Assembly (NCBI RefSeq): GCF_964204865.1
Contig: NC_135258.1
Span: forward strand, 13,073,001 to 13,137,000
DNA length: 64,000 bases
Direction: 5' to 3'
DNA from: Styela clava
Taxonomy: Eukaryota > Chordata > Ascidiacea > Stolidobranchia > Styelidae
In this document: positions 1-22,744 of the stretch, one piece after another
How positions within the stretch are numbered: position 1 is the stretch's first letter
Layout: the number at the start of each line of letters is the position of its first letter
Program-made: the position numbers and the translations under genes
The notes under the pieces: model-generated
The model's database searches: none
What the model was told of the DNA's origin: nothing
Seen by the model: the letters and a program-made list of their open reading frames with translations, nothing else

Positions 1-414
1 CCAAATTGTTGAAGAAGATCGACAGCATCTTGGGTGGAATGTTTCCAACATGTAATTTCTTGTATATAATGTCCTAAAAAAGTGGTGTTGAATTAAAGTA
101 AATATAAATGATTGGTGATTTTCAGGTTTAGTGCTCAAAAAGTTTGGGTATATCAATAAGGGTATACCAAATTTACATCATAAAAATTATGAACGATGGT
201 AATGTAATAAAAAAAATGTTATCCAGCAGGTCAAAAGCGGAATTGGTCTCCAGATAGTCAGGAGAAAAGTAGGCAACAGGTTGTGTAGGAGAAACGCTAC
301 TCTAAGAGAAACCCTTCTTAGAGCCTCAATAGTCCAATCTAATAATCTCAAATTTGCTATTAAACACCAACCCCAACAAGCTGTGGAGAAATAAAATACT
401 GCGTAAACACCTGG

Positions 415-645
415 TCAAGTCTCTTTCGTTGATCGACGAGCTCTTAGTCTTGCTCTATAATTTAGTTTCTCTTCGGAAGCTTTATTAGCTGTCTCCTCCT
501 GTTTTCCATCAGTTATTGCTTGAATAAATTTAAACCTCTTCAGGAAAAGTTTGTAAACAATCACCCACAATATGAAAATAAATACGACAACAATCAAAGC
601 ACTTGATATTGTGAGCCCAGCAAAAAGAAGAAAATCTTGCAGCAT
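415..645 (-). CDS. SMIM13: Small integral membrane protein, SMIM13-like
   Basis: Single-exon gene of 76 residues. An N-terminal hydrophobic segment (about residues 4-29, ending in FILWVIVYKLFL) is followed at once by a basic stretch, FLKRFKFIQAI, then an acidic/polar tail ending in an Arg-rich cluster (RARLRARR). The membrane segment plus the FL-x-x-FKF motif directly behind it matches my knowledge of vertebrate SMIM13, a short single-pass protein of unknown function. I chose the internal ATG at 645: the frame stays open to 756, but the extra 37 residues are low-complexity and absent from the family. It lies 547 bp downstream of GatC on the same strand; nothing indicates co-transcription. Family assignment is by motif memory only. 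Confidence 0.68.
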   Translation of the reverse strand: MLQDFLLFAGLTISSALIVVVFIFILWVIVYKLFLKRFKFIQAITDGKQEETANKASEEKLNYRARLRARRSTKET

Positions 646-1192
646 GCTATATAAAGTTTTGAGTTTATACCCTATTGTAAATTTGTAACCTAAACTATAA
701 ATAAATGTAAATTTTAATGATGAGAGAATTATTTTAATGGAGAAAAGAGAAGACATGGCACTTTATTGAAAATTCGAGCTGATCTTAGTCACCAGTGAGG
801 ATGGTCAGAGGTTGACATTGACATATTCATTTAGCTTGTGAATTATTTTAACGATTAAGAATAAAATTTATGACACCATTGATGAATAAATAAATTCCTG
901 TACTGACATTGACTCTGACACTGACTCTTGTAACGCATTCAGATTTTCAGCATTCTTTAACTTGGGGTATTCGTTTTCTAGAAATGCTGACATATGTGCA
1001 ATTTGTTTATACTAATATTCGCTACTAAAGTACTCGATTTATTTGTTTCAATCGAAGTGTTCAAACTTATTTTTCTATTCAGCTCGTCCAACCTCAGAAG
1101 CTGACATAGGATTTCAAATCAATCTGCATCCTACTTGACAATAAATGATTCATGTTAAAAGAAGAGACTTAGTACCAGTAATTGTAACAATA

Positions 1193-1711
1193 TCAGCTTA
1201 ATTTGTCATCTTTTTCATTATCAATGTCAAAAAAGGTTTCGCCCTCATAAACTTTATTTCCAACTGGAGCAATATAATAGCCCTCAAATACTTCTTGCGG
1301 TAATTTTAATACATCTCCTTTTGTTTCCTGAGGTTCATCATCTCTCATTGGGAGAGGCACATTTTCCAAAACAGATACCAAAGGCTCAACTCCATCAGTG
1401 TCAACATGCAATATCTGGTCTGCGAAACGTATCGCACTCTCCAGTCTTTTCACAGCATTTGTGTCCTCAAAATTTACCAATGATAGTTGTTCCAAATGTC
1501 TTGCTTTTGATAATGAAATTTTTGTAGGTGGTGGAAGATCAACTTCTTCAATATGTTTCCAAACAGGTTCCTTAGGGATTAAATCAGAAGCTTTTTTTAA
1601 AACATTTCTTTTCGAAGTACAAATTTTTGTGTTGGAATAGATCCTTTTTAGTGCACTAAGAGATTTTTTTGTAAGCATTTCAGGTTCTATCTGCAACTCT
1701 GGTAAAAACAT
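1193..1711 (-). CDS. GATC: Mitochondrial glutamyl-tRNA(Gln) amidotransferase subunit C (GatC)
   Basis: Single-exon gene of 172 residues. GatC is the small stabilising subunit of the GatCAB complex, which converts Glu-tRNA(Gln) to Gln-tRNA(Gln) in mitochondria. The C-terminal half carries the family pattern: HLEQLSLVNF, then RLESAIRFADQI, the hallmark VDTDGVEPLVSVLE, PMRDD, and EGYYIAPVGN near the end. The N-terminal 60 residues are Lys/Ser-rich with almost no acidic residues after Met12, consistent with a mitochondrial presequence. Met12 (at 1678) may be the real start, because Met1 adds an acidic stretch atypical of such presequences. No intron is needed. The length fits animal GatC with its transit peptide. 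Confidence 0.9.
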   Translation of the reverse strand: MFLPELQIEPEMLTKKSLSALKRIYSNTKICTSKRNVLKKASDLIPKEPVWKHIEEVDLPPPTKISLSKARHLEQLSLVNFEDTNAVKRLESAIRFADQILHVDTDGVEPLVSVLENVPLPMRDDEPQETKGDVLKLPQEVFEGYYIAPVGNKVYEGETFFDIDNEKDDKLS

Positions 1712-2013
1712 AAAAGTACACTACCTGATGAGCACTATGGAAGTTACATCTGAACATAGTGGCAATGAAATTCTGAATTTAGATAACTTACTAAAAAGGC
1801 AACTCCACACGATATTGTACAAAAAATCACAATACATTGACATTTGACACTGATAATCACATTGAAATGCAATTAAGTGATATGTGCAGACACATATTTA
1901 TCTGGGCATTCTATTTCTCCCAAGACTATAGAATTTAATATTAAACTGAAAACGATTATCCTGGAAACACAATTCACAGTTACCGTACCCCAGCCCACAC
2001 CAAAGTGACTTTA
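1712..2013. other. Intergenic DNA upstream of GatC
   Basis: AT-rich sequence between the GatC start and the target-site copy of the SINE. It presumably includes the GatC promoter and 5' leader. I see no coding potential or clear motif. Confidence 0.5.
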
Positions 2014-2022
2014 TAGTCACTT

Positions 2023-2361
2023 GGCACGGCGATGTGGCTCAACGGGCTAAGCGTTAGGATTACGCTCGCCACCGCACCTCTAATTACTCTGCGTGGGTTC
2101 ACAGGTTCGAATCCCATGCAGGGATGGTTATGTGCGAGAGGATTGCCGGACTCCTCGCCGTCGTTGGGTGGTTTACGTAACCGCTGGTCGATTACGGCTT
2201 CCTCCACCATCAAGTCCATGCTTCCGAAAACAAACAATATAACTAATCCCATACCCGACTTGGAATGGTAACCGGACGAGAGGCCGTGGTTCGCCATATG
2301 GATAAGCGGTCTTATCGGCTTTCCTCTCCCCCGGGATAAATATGTAAATCCTATCTTATCC
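2023..2361 (+). mobile_element. tRNA-derived SINE with 9-bp target-site duplication
   Basis: About 339 bp. The head has an A-box-like TGGCTCAACGGGCTAAG near 2035 and a canonical B box GGTTCGAATCC at 2104-2114, so it derives from a tRNA and keeps an internal RNA polymerase III promoter. The body is an unrelated ~200-bp sequence ending in short ATCCTATCTTATCC repeats in place of a poly-A tail. The 9-mer TAGTCACTT flanks it at 2014-2022 and 2362-2370, as expected for target-primed insertion. It is not a functional tRNA gene: the A-to-B distance is far too long for a cloverleaf and no acceptor stem closes. A partner LINE with a matching tail was not found here. Confidence 0.82.
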
Positions 2362-2370
2362 TAGTCACTT

Positions 2371-2660
2371 TGGCCAAATATACGCACGATTGACCGAAAT
2401 GGCATTTGCGCCGACGTTAAAGAACTGACTGACGTTGAGAAAACGAGAGAAATAACTGTTCGATTTCGAGTGCTCGTTTGCGCGTCTTGGATGGCAGTTC
2501 GTATAGTTTGAAGGGTTCTATTACGTCACTGTGACGTAATGGCGTAATTTTTGGATGGTGTAGTCAGGTGGGGGTTAGGATTGATACCGGTACGTGAAAA
2601 AAAAGTCATGTTACGCCCATTAGAAGTACCGTATGTTAGGTACGAAACTACATGAGACCC
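2371..2660 (-). mobile_element. Truncated copy of the 452-bp inverted-repeat DNA element
   Basis: This stretch is the reverse complement of roughly the first two thirds of the element at 8437-8888. Shared blocks include TATACGCACGAT, TTCGTATAGTTTGAAGGG, the palindromic core around ATTACGTCACTGTGACGTAAT, and the terminus GGTACGAAACTACATGAGACCC ending at 2660. The opposite end is missing, and the copy stops exactly at the 3' target duplication of the SINE, so the second terminus was lost before or during SINE insertion. It is non-coding. Confidence 0.75.
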
Positions 2661-3129
2661 CCGGTACTTCAGTACTTATCTAAGCTTAATTAACATGTTG
2701 TCTAAGCAGACACAACAGATTTGGGATATTTACCATAGCTAAAGCTGGGAAACTAGCACCCTTTTCCTTTTACTCACATCCTCTGATTAAACGTGCACAA
2801 CCTAAACTTCACCACTGATTCACGGTCTGAGGATTTGCTCTCGAGTTCGAAATAATAAAAGACAAACAAATGGGAATGGAAAGGGTTCATGTGAAAAATG
2901 GCTATCATGCAGCTCTCGGGCGCCGCATATGTATGGATGGATGTATTTTTATTCGTCTCTTATGGACCTTTCCCGACCTTTGGCCCCCGAAAAATTATTT
3001 TTATACTTTACCATTGCAAATATTTCGGGGCTATTTTAAGAGTGTTTTTGCAAGTTGGCCCAGTAAAATGGAGTATGTGTTTCAAAACATTATTATAATT
3101 TATCGCATACAACAATCTATTTTTTCAAA

Positions 3130-3450
3130 AGTACCGGTAAAGAATTTTAGCCTAGACTATCACAGCTATTTCTACACAAATTTTTTATTACTGCAATTAA
3201 ATTAAAACTCCTAGGAAGACAGAGTGATCATTGAATTATTCGATTTATATTTAAGTTTCCGAAACACAACAGAAAACTAACGAATAGAGTTCAAAAACGA
3301 GATAATGTTTACGACCACGCTTGAAAATCTGTCTGAGTGAGAAAATTGTCTGAGCGGATGCGAAAAGGGAGCACTGTTACGTCACTTTCTGCATCTTGCT
3401 GATTGTCCAATGTCACGAAGTAAACGAGGAATTAGATGCTCGGGGAGAGG
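3130..3450 (+). mobile_element. Fragment related to the hAT element at 41032-42659
   Basis: This stretch aligns by eye with about 42230-42560, the 3' part of the hAT element. Shared blocks include GAATTTTAGCCTA, CACAGCTATTTCTACAC, AAACTAACGAATAG, TTACGTCACTTT and TTGCATCTTGCTGATTG, in the same order. No terminal inverted repeat or target duplication is visible here, so it is a decayed fragment. The short ORF over 2870-3205 falls partly inside it and has no family resemblance. Confidence 0.65.
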
Positions 3451-3786
3451 TCCATAGTGACAAATAAATAAATTGACAATTATTATTATTTAGGACGGGA
3501 TGCATGCACAAGACCTACTGGCCTAAAACACAAATGTGCGGCATGCACTCCTTTTGACAAATATAAAACAAAAAACATTAGATTAAATATGTATAATATG
3601 GTCACTTATATAGACAGTTGTGCAAAGTGGGGTGATGGGTTGGTGTGGTGAAAGTGGTAAGGGAGGAATATACAAAACTGTTTATACAGAGGAGTTTATA
3701 AGACAAGACAACATATATGAATAGAGACAACACCAAATACACATATGCATAACGATGAAATCAAAATTTAGACGTAAATACAGCAC

Positions 3787-3960
3787 CTGAGCGAACACGT
3801 ACTACTTCTTTTATCAATACCTTTCCATCTAAAATCTCTACGTTTCGAACCTTACTCGAGGTTTTGTTCGCTTTCCCGATTCTATAATCAGTTACTTTTA
3901 TTCTTGTTTTTATCTATCATTATCGTCTATTGCTGAATATGGAGTCGAAATAAACTTATA
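3787..3960 (+). repeat. Dispersed repeat, copy 1 (retroposon-tail-like)
   Basis: About 174 bp shared with 7740-7936. Both copies start near GAACACGTACTACTTCTT or a variant, contain GAACCTT..CGAGGTTTTGTTCGCT-like text, and end in TGGAGTCGAAATAAACTTAT. A common 3' end carrying AATAAA, followed in copy 2 by a TTA-rich tail, suggests the 3' end of a retroposon. The family is unknown to me. Confidence 0.55.
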
Positions 3961-6900
3961 CCTTTGAGTGGTGAGACCATATAATATGAATGGGCAAAGT
4001 ATGAAAGGTAAATGTGTGGTGCATATATAGTACGTTTCACTCAAGGGTGATAGTAGAGTCTTTGATAGAATATGGCTTTTCAGCAAAAATGTGAACCATA
4101 CAGATTTTGGTGAATAAAATAATAATAAACTTGAATCGTTTCAATCAACAAAAACATTATCAAATCGAATAAAGAAAATCTAGTTAAGAAAAATAAATCT
4201 AGTTAAGTCAAAAATTGCCCAAAACCAACTTTACACATAAACCCTTTTTTCATAGCGGAATATTCCATTCAAATCATCGTACGTTGCGCCTTGTCAACAT
4301 GACTTGATTTGCAGTCCCGCCAGTGGTCTGTTTTTGCAGATTAGTTTTTGAATAGCATCTAAGATTTCTGAACAAACTCCGATTCTGAAACAGTTTATCC
4401 ATAGACAGAAGGTTCTGAATCTTTATTGTGATATTGTCCGGGTTATTTACAAAATAGAAGATCTTAAGGATGGAGGTATATGCCACACTGGGCAAGAGTA
4501 AAGTTCGAAAAGAATAAATCAGAGACGAACCAGGGATCGGTAGCATTACTCCTGACCAGAGAGAGACGGAATCTCGACCACAATAAATCCAACCCGATAA
4601 TTTCAGAATTTAGCACAATATTTAAAGACCAAAAATGGATGATAAACGGCAGCGCACAAAAGCGGAAATACGGAGAAGAAAAGGAAACTTTATTGAAATC
4701 AGAAGAGCGAATGAGAGAATTACTTAGACCAAGCTCTGAGCCAGCTCAGGAGAATCAAATCGAACTCAAGTAATTTGACGAGTGAGAAAGAACTGTCAAC
4801 TTCAAATACTTTACAAAATCATGCATCCAAATTTAATGATCCAATGCCAATCAATGAAATCCACTCCACGAAAAAAAATAAAAAACAAACAATCATCCAA
4901 CCTAAAACTAAATTTCGAAATAAGTGTATTTATTATTGGTGGATTCCTCAGATGGTTTCCGAGTCTCTCTGTGCCAATATTATTATGTGTTTTACTGTTG
5001 AAACCTTTACCAGCAAACAGGCAACATGCTGCTATACATTTCTTAGTAATATTGGCATTGGACAGACTTGGTGTCAACGGCCAGAATGCATTTGTATTTA
5101 AAATTTACACTGTGTTAGAAAATTTGTTTCATACTTTTACCATATTTTGTTTTTCATTTTTATTGGTTCAAAAGTTAATTAACACTTAACATTTTATTTA
5201 TGTTTCTTAAATTCAGATATAAATCGATCAACTCAGACATTTTTGGCCACGGTCATGGACTTCTGATTCAAATAAGTTTCATGGTTAATAAACTTTACAC
5301 ATGCTTGAAGATTTCATTCACACTACAGAATAAAATTGATAGATACTTCTGGAGCAGGGCTTCCCAACGTGTTCCAGGTAGACCCCAGGGATACTCAGAT
5401 AAAGTGCTAATTATATTAAATAAGTACATTTCATTAAAATTGCTGCTCCTTTCATATGCTGTTGGATAAACTGAAATAAACGAAAGAGCACCTGCTAGAT
5501 TAGTGCTTGAATTAGTAAGAAACATGCATTTGGACGATAGTGTAGAAATGAGGATCAATATTAGTGACTTGACCCCACGGATCTCGATTCTTGTAAATAA
5601 CAAGCAGCCACAAGTTCTCACTTTCAATTCTGTAATACTTTTTACCAATAAATTTTGATATAGAAGTAAAAAATTGAATTTAATATATTTGAACCCTATT
5701 GGAGTTACGACGAAATGCTTCTTGAACATTTAACCACTGACGCTTGTTAACAGTATCAAAATGCATCAATTTTATGCAATGCAAGTTTTTTACAAATCAA
5801 CATTGTGAGCACAAAAACACTAATAAATCGGGTATTCCGCACTGAGAAATTTACACGGAAAAGTCAAGAAATTAAATAAAAACAGTATGTACATAACATA
5901 GGTAACAGAATTATTACAATTGGTCTTTTTTCAAATTATGTGGTTGTGTATTTGAAACAAAGGCAACATTATTTATAGAAACAGTACCTTCGACACTAAA
6001 AGATATCCGAGAAAAAAATGCAACAGCAATGGTAATCTGCGTTAGGTGGAACATTACCATAACATTAATTTCTACTGTAGTACAGTATCTAAAAGGAGGG
6101 AGAAAATCATATAGGAACAACATGAGTGTACGATAAATGAAAACACCACTACATACTGACTAATATTTCTAATACATAACTAGACTACATCTACACTGAA
6201 TCTCTATAAATCACACAGTCTTAAATGCCCTCTATATTTTAAAACATTAACTGTCGGTCTACAACTTGATTTCTCACCTCTCAATCGCTTCCAAGGCTAC
6301 ATTTCTTTCAACTCCTAAATAACCTTTCATTGCTGCCCTTGTTCTTGTCGACTCTATTTGGACCAACTGACATCAGTAAAATTGGTTACTTTCCCTCTTT
6401 CACACAAACGGCCTAAATGTATCAAGTATGCTGTGTTCTATATAGTAGTATAAGTTTGCTGAATAGTCAAGAATCGTCATTAAATTAATTATAAACTTCC
6501 CATACATGAATGAAAATATCGTTGTTTGTGACATATCTTTCTAGGTCTAACCTTCTATTCATGGTAAGAATTTACAAGTGTTTAATAGCTTACTCATATT
6601 TTTAACACCTTCTTAGAATGACTTAACTAATAATAACTGAAAAAGACGATGGAAAGGCTACTCAACTCAACGTGAAAGCGAGCAGTACATACGAGATTCA
6701 CCCGACCACGGGAATCTACCTACAGCTGATCAAATTTTAATTGTTACGTGTTGCAGAAGTCTGCCTTCATTGACGACCACTGTTACCAGAAAATCAGAGA
6801 ATAGTAGGATATTATGTTATGGTAACACATATTTCTTGTAGTGAAAGCGTCTTTTTCGTAAAACGTGCAACTTTTGGAAATGGGAACAAAGTATTATTTG

Positions 6901-7739
6901 TTACTAAATTTATTTTGAGCATTTTGAAATCATTTTCAGGTAGTTCCCTTATGTGCGCTACGAAACTGAAAGATGAACGGCCTCGTCTCGCGGCCTATGA
7001 TAATCTTCGCAAATAAACTTTAAATGGCAAAGATTAGGAAAAATAAGAATTGGGAACATCTATCCCTATCCTAAACTGTCTGGGCGGCTGGCGCGAAAAA
7101 CCACCCTACGTGAGGATAATAATCACAAAAGAAATGCTGACTTGATTCCTGCAGAGAATGTTTCTGGCGATTGGTAATTTCTATTTCTCCATATTTACGC
7201 GCCAACGTGATGTATCGTCAAGTATTCAGTCATGTATCATCAAGTGTCAGTCAAGTATTCGGTCTGGGAGTTGGTTTGTTTGCTTAGTCACTGTCTGTGT
7301 GCACTTCTCTATGGATTTAAGCTTCGAGCTTAACTTTATATTCAAGAGTGTTTGTTCGTTTGTTCGTAATCTGGTTAACTTTCTACCGGTATGTCTGCAT
7401 GTAGCGTCGTCATTTAGTATCACGTTTTGCTATTTTGTACAGGCGTGCTCATTTAATCACTACCGTACTGGCAGACTTCAGGACATCAAGATTGCGGTAG
7501 TCTGGTAGTCCCAATACTGCAATAAGTCTAGTAAGCATTGCTGTTGTTTCTGTGTTTAATGTCAGTAAGTAGAGAGAGTAGATAAAATCTATCAATTCGG
7601 CAGTGGCAAACGTTATAAATTTATTAATATGGTGTGGCAAGTAATTTTTATTCATTCATTTTTTTTTAACTACCCGTATGTAATTTATAACTTCTGTATG
7701 GTTGTGTGAGCGTGTGCGAATTATTTCCATTATTTTAGG
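3961..7739. other. Long interval without a supported gene; unresolved ORFs at 4.5-5.2 kb
   Basis: No convincing exon was found. Overlapping plus-strand frames at 4480-5189 encode a basic/acidic stretch followed, in another frame, by a hydrophobic segment (FIIGGFLRWFPSLSVP, near 4950) that loosely recalls the sixth helix of LGR/relaxin-type GPCRs. The frames do not join without a frameshift and no second motif confirms it, so this may be a decayed receptor fragment or chance. Small imperfect repeats (variants of GTATCGTCAAGTATTCAGTC) lie near 7205-7260. The remainder, including 5.3-7.1 kb, is AT-rich and featureless to me; some of it should hold the reductase promoter. Confidence 0.35.
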
Positions 7740-7936
7740 TGAGTGAACACGTACCACTTCTTCTTGGCAAAACCTTCCATCTTTTATACATTCTGTACGT
7801 TTTGAACCTTTTCTAAGGTTTTGTTTGCTCTCCTGATTTCATAATCAGTTTTTATTTATTTTTTTTTACCAATCATTTTATTGTTATGCTGATTATGGAG
7901 TCGAAATAAACTTATTATTATATATTATTATTATTA
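7740..7936 (+). repeat. Dispersed repeat, copy 2, with TTA-rich tail
   Basis: Second copy of the repeat at 3787-3960. Here the shared end GAGTCGAAATAAACTTATTATTA runs on into a TTA/TATTA microsatellite to about 7936, as expected for a retroposon 3' tail. It sits about 330 bp upstream of the reductase start codon and could lie in its promoter or first intron. Confidence 0.55.
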
Positions 7937-8270
7937 TAGAGTTGGATATCCAGGTACTAGTTCAGTAGTTCTGTGCCGGTAGTCCAGCTAATTAGACAAT
8001 CAAATATGCTTCACATATACAGCATATAAACTAGAGCCATTCTGTGATTGCATTGTCAGATTGTTAAGAGTATTTACCTGTGCCCAAATATCATATTGTT
8101 TTCATATCACTTTCCGTACTTATGTCTGTATGTTCATCTTTTTCATTCACTTTTCAGTCGTACCCTATTCAGTATTCTGTAATTATTGTTAATTTCAATT
8201 CTAATCTCTGAATCTGGATTCTGAACAAAAAGAACCGGCTGCCAAAGTCACTAAAGTTGAGCCAGAGAAC

Positions 8271-20461
<12,191 letters not shown>

Positions 20462-20919
20462 ACCCTGCTACAGTAATTCCAATCATTATTTATAAGTAAA
20501 AAGCAAATTGAGACAGGATTTTCCCCCAGTAAAATTTATTAGGGATACAATAGAATAGAATGAAATATAAAAAAAAAATCAAATTTGGGTGCTTTTGATT
20601 TTACTGAATTTGACTGACTGAATTTGACCCAAGTCTGATCAGTAATACTGATAATTATGTTATTCCACTACCATTTCAACTAATCACCTTACCCAATATA
20701 TTTACTCAAAAATCTTGAATCTTGTTCGTTTTGCTTTTGCTTATATTAGATGGTTGGTTTGTGGCGGGGTTACTGGTATTTTGTGTTTTATGGCATTCTA
20801 TGCTTCTGGGAACTTTGTTCTAATTTACGGTCATGATAGAACTAGTGTTATGTTATTTGCACGTGTTTGAGTATTCTTCACTTCTGAGTGAGTGAGTGCT
20901 TTGTGACTGTAATTTATTT

Positions 20920-21000
20920 CCATTTGCTCCCATTATGACGAGTGTTTTCTCAAATTGCTTTTTGCAACGGAAAACATTCTGAGAAGGAAGCTTAACTGCC
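20920..21000 (+). promoter_or_regulatory. SECIS element in the reductase 3' UTR
   Basis: Core: ATGA at 20935-20938 faces TGAG at 20980-20983, forming the non-Watson-Crick quartet. Between them GAGTGTTTTC (20940-20949) pairs with GAAAACATTC (20970-20979), ten pairs with one G-U. The apical unpaired AAA is at 20952-20954, and a mini-stem TTGC/GCAA closes a T-rich loop, a form-2-like SECIS. The spacing from quartet to AAA (about 13 nt) is normal. It lies about 480 nt after the UGA, in the 3' UTR as eukaryotic SECIS must. It recruits SBP2 and EFsec so that the UGA is decoded as selenocysteine. Confidence 0.9.
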
Positions 21001-21823
21001 ATTTCTCTGTTTGTTCGTTCTTGTATGTGTAAACTGTTCAGTGTTCTGTCATTTAGGCATAGAGCCATTGATTTGGTGATTTTTCAGTCGTTACATTTTT
21101 CCCCATACATTTCCCATTTAGCGTATATTTTGTCCATCAGTGCCTGACTAGAACAAAAGAGCTGACTTTATTCAGTTATATACAGCATCGGTAGAGAAAT
21201 AACTGAGATAGATCAGAAGAGGTATTTCTTTGAAAAACCGTTTTCATGTTAATTATGTTGTAAATTTTTTTTGTTTTTCCTGTTCAAAGTTATTCTCAAG
21301 TTCATCACGTTTTATTTAATGTTCCAATTGCATACTGTGTTGATTCATAGTTAATTCAAGTTAGTCTAACCTGCCATAATAATTTTTCTCTGGTTTATTA
21401 TTGTCTCCTCGAAAGCACGGGTTTTAGGTTGTGAAAGAATTCAATTCTGCCTCAAATGTCAAAACCATGTTCTAGTTTTGATTTTTTATTTATATTGGTT
21501 TATCAGTAGTTGAACATACAACTTTGGCGGTGAAAGATGTCTGGTATATGTAGACATTCAAAGTTTTTCTACCAGGTGGCAAGTCTTCACACTATTTTGG
21601 TTTATCTAAACATTTTTGTCTGTCTTGATTATAAATGGCACAGGTATTTACTATGTATATTGATGACCCATACTTTGTTGTTACTCTTGTCTCCTATGCT
21701 AGAATATTCCATTTTGCTATAAAAATTTAAAGCTGTATTAATTGCTCTAATAATATTGCAATCTTTCTTGAACAAATTTCATGTTATTTATATACATTGA
21801 CAATTTAAAAAAATTTGATGGTC

Positions 21824-21829
21824 AATAAA
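21824..21829 (+). terminator. Candidate polyadenylation signal of the reductase
   Basis: AATAAA about 1.36 kb after the stop codon and 0.84 kb past the SECIS; the sequence up to here would be the 3' UTR. Not proven. Confidence 0.45.
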
Positions 21830-22744
21830 TATAGCGAAGCAATTCTGATTACATTGTTTTGTTTATTGTGATAACTAGGGAAAATTTGTCTTAATCCGAG
21901 ACTGTTTTAAAATATGAAAACCTAAAATCTAAGCACATCAAACAAGGGTGACTATGGAATTGCGGAAATTTCGGAAGAGGTTGTTTCCTACCTGTTATAA
22001 AACCAAAGCGTTCCTATCCCTCTGAAGTTTATTTTATTAAATTAAGTTTGCCAACCCAGTCTACTCGTAGGAAAATGTGCCTAGCCAAGTTTTATTTCGT
22101 CGCCTATTATGTATGGTGAACGAGAAACTACCACAGGTATTATAAGTGACGTCACATGGTCAGACCAAACATGTAGTTCGCAGATGCTAATTATTAAGTA
22201 CATTTGTCCGAGAGCAAGGGTCGCAACAATGGAAGGCACCGAAAAGACTTTTATAATGCGCTACTGAATCGGCAACATGGGTCGATCTACATATTTAAAA
22301 AATGCTAATTAAACTACAATACATGGTAGAAGACTACGAGCGAAACAAATTTATAGATGACGTAGATCTTACATATATGTAGAACAATATAAACCTTTTG
22401 GAGTTGTCGAGTTTTTAGTTGAAATATTCTATTTTGGAAGTACTTTGGATTTGGGATGTGAATATTCACGAATTAGGTCTTTTACCACCGATGTTAAATG
22501 AAATCATTGTCCCAAATCAACAAGTAAACGTTAAATATAGCGAAATAGAATGGCAATGACTGTACCAAAAGAGCTTGGTCAGTAATTACATTTCATGAAC
22601 GTCGCATCTCAAGTCAGCTTTCGCATACGCAGACGTCCACGCTGCAATGAGTTATCGAAGTGAAAAAAATAAACATATATATATATATATATATATAAAG
22701 GCATTTCGATAATGTCCTGATTGCAATGAAGTCGTTCCCATTCA
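21830..22744. other. Convergent intergenic region with AT microsatellite
   Basis: Lies between the 3' ends of the reductase (+) and the TPR gene (-). It ends in an (AT)n run at 22675-22697, just past the TPR stop codon. No gene-like sequence was seen. Confidence 0.5.

Noticed and set aside
1321..1640. Plus-strand ORFs over the GatC gene
   Set aside because: They are antisense shadows of a well-supported GatC frame and have no family features.
2023..2120. tRNA gene at the A and B boxes
   Set aside because: The boxes are too far apart for a tRNA, no cloverleaf closes, and the flanking 9-bp duplication shows it is a SINE head.
4480..5189. A GPCR or other membrane-protein gene
   Set aside because: One helix-like segment recalls TM6 of LGR-type receptors, but the frames are discontinuous and TM7 hallmarks are missing; mentioned only as a possible relic.
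7158..7508. 116-residue ORF upstream of the reductase
   Set aside because: Composition is typical of chance ORFs, with no motif and no splice path into the gene.
22675..22697. Structured RNA or origin at the AT run
   Set aside because: It is a simple AT microsatellite.
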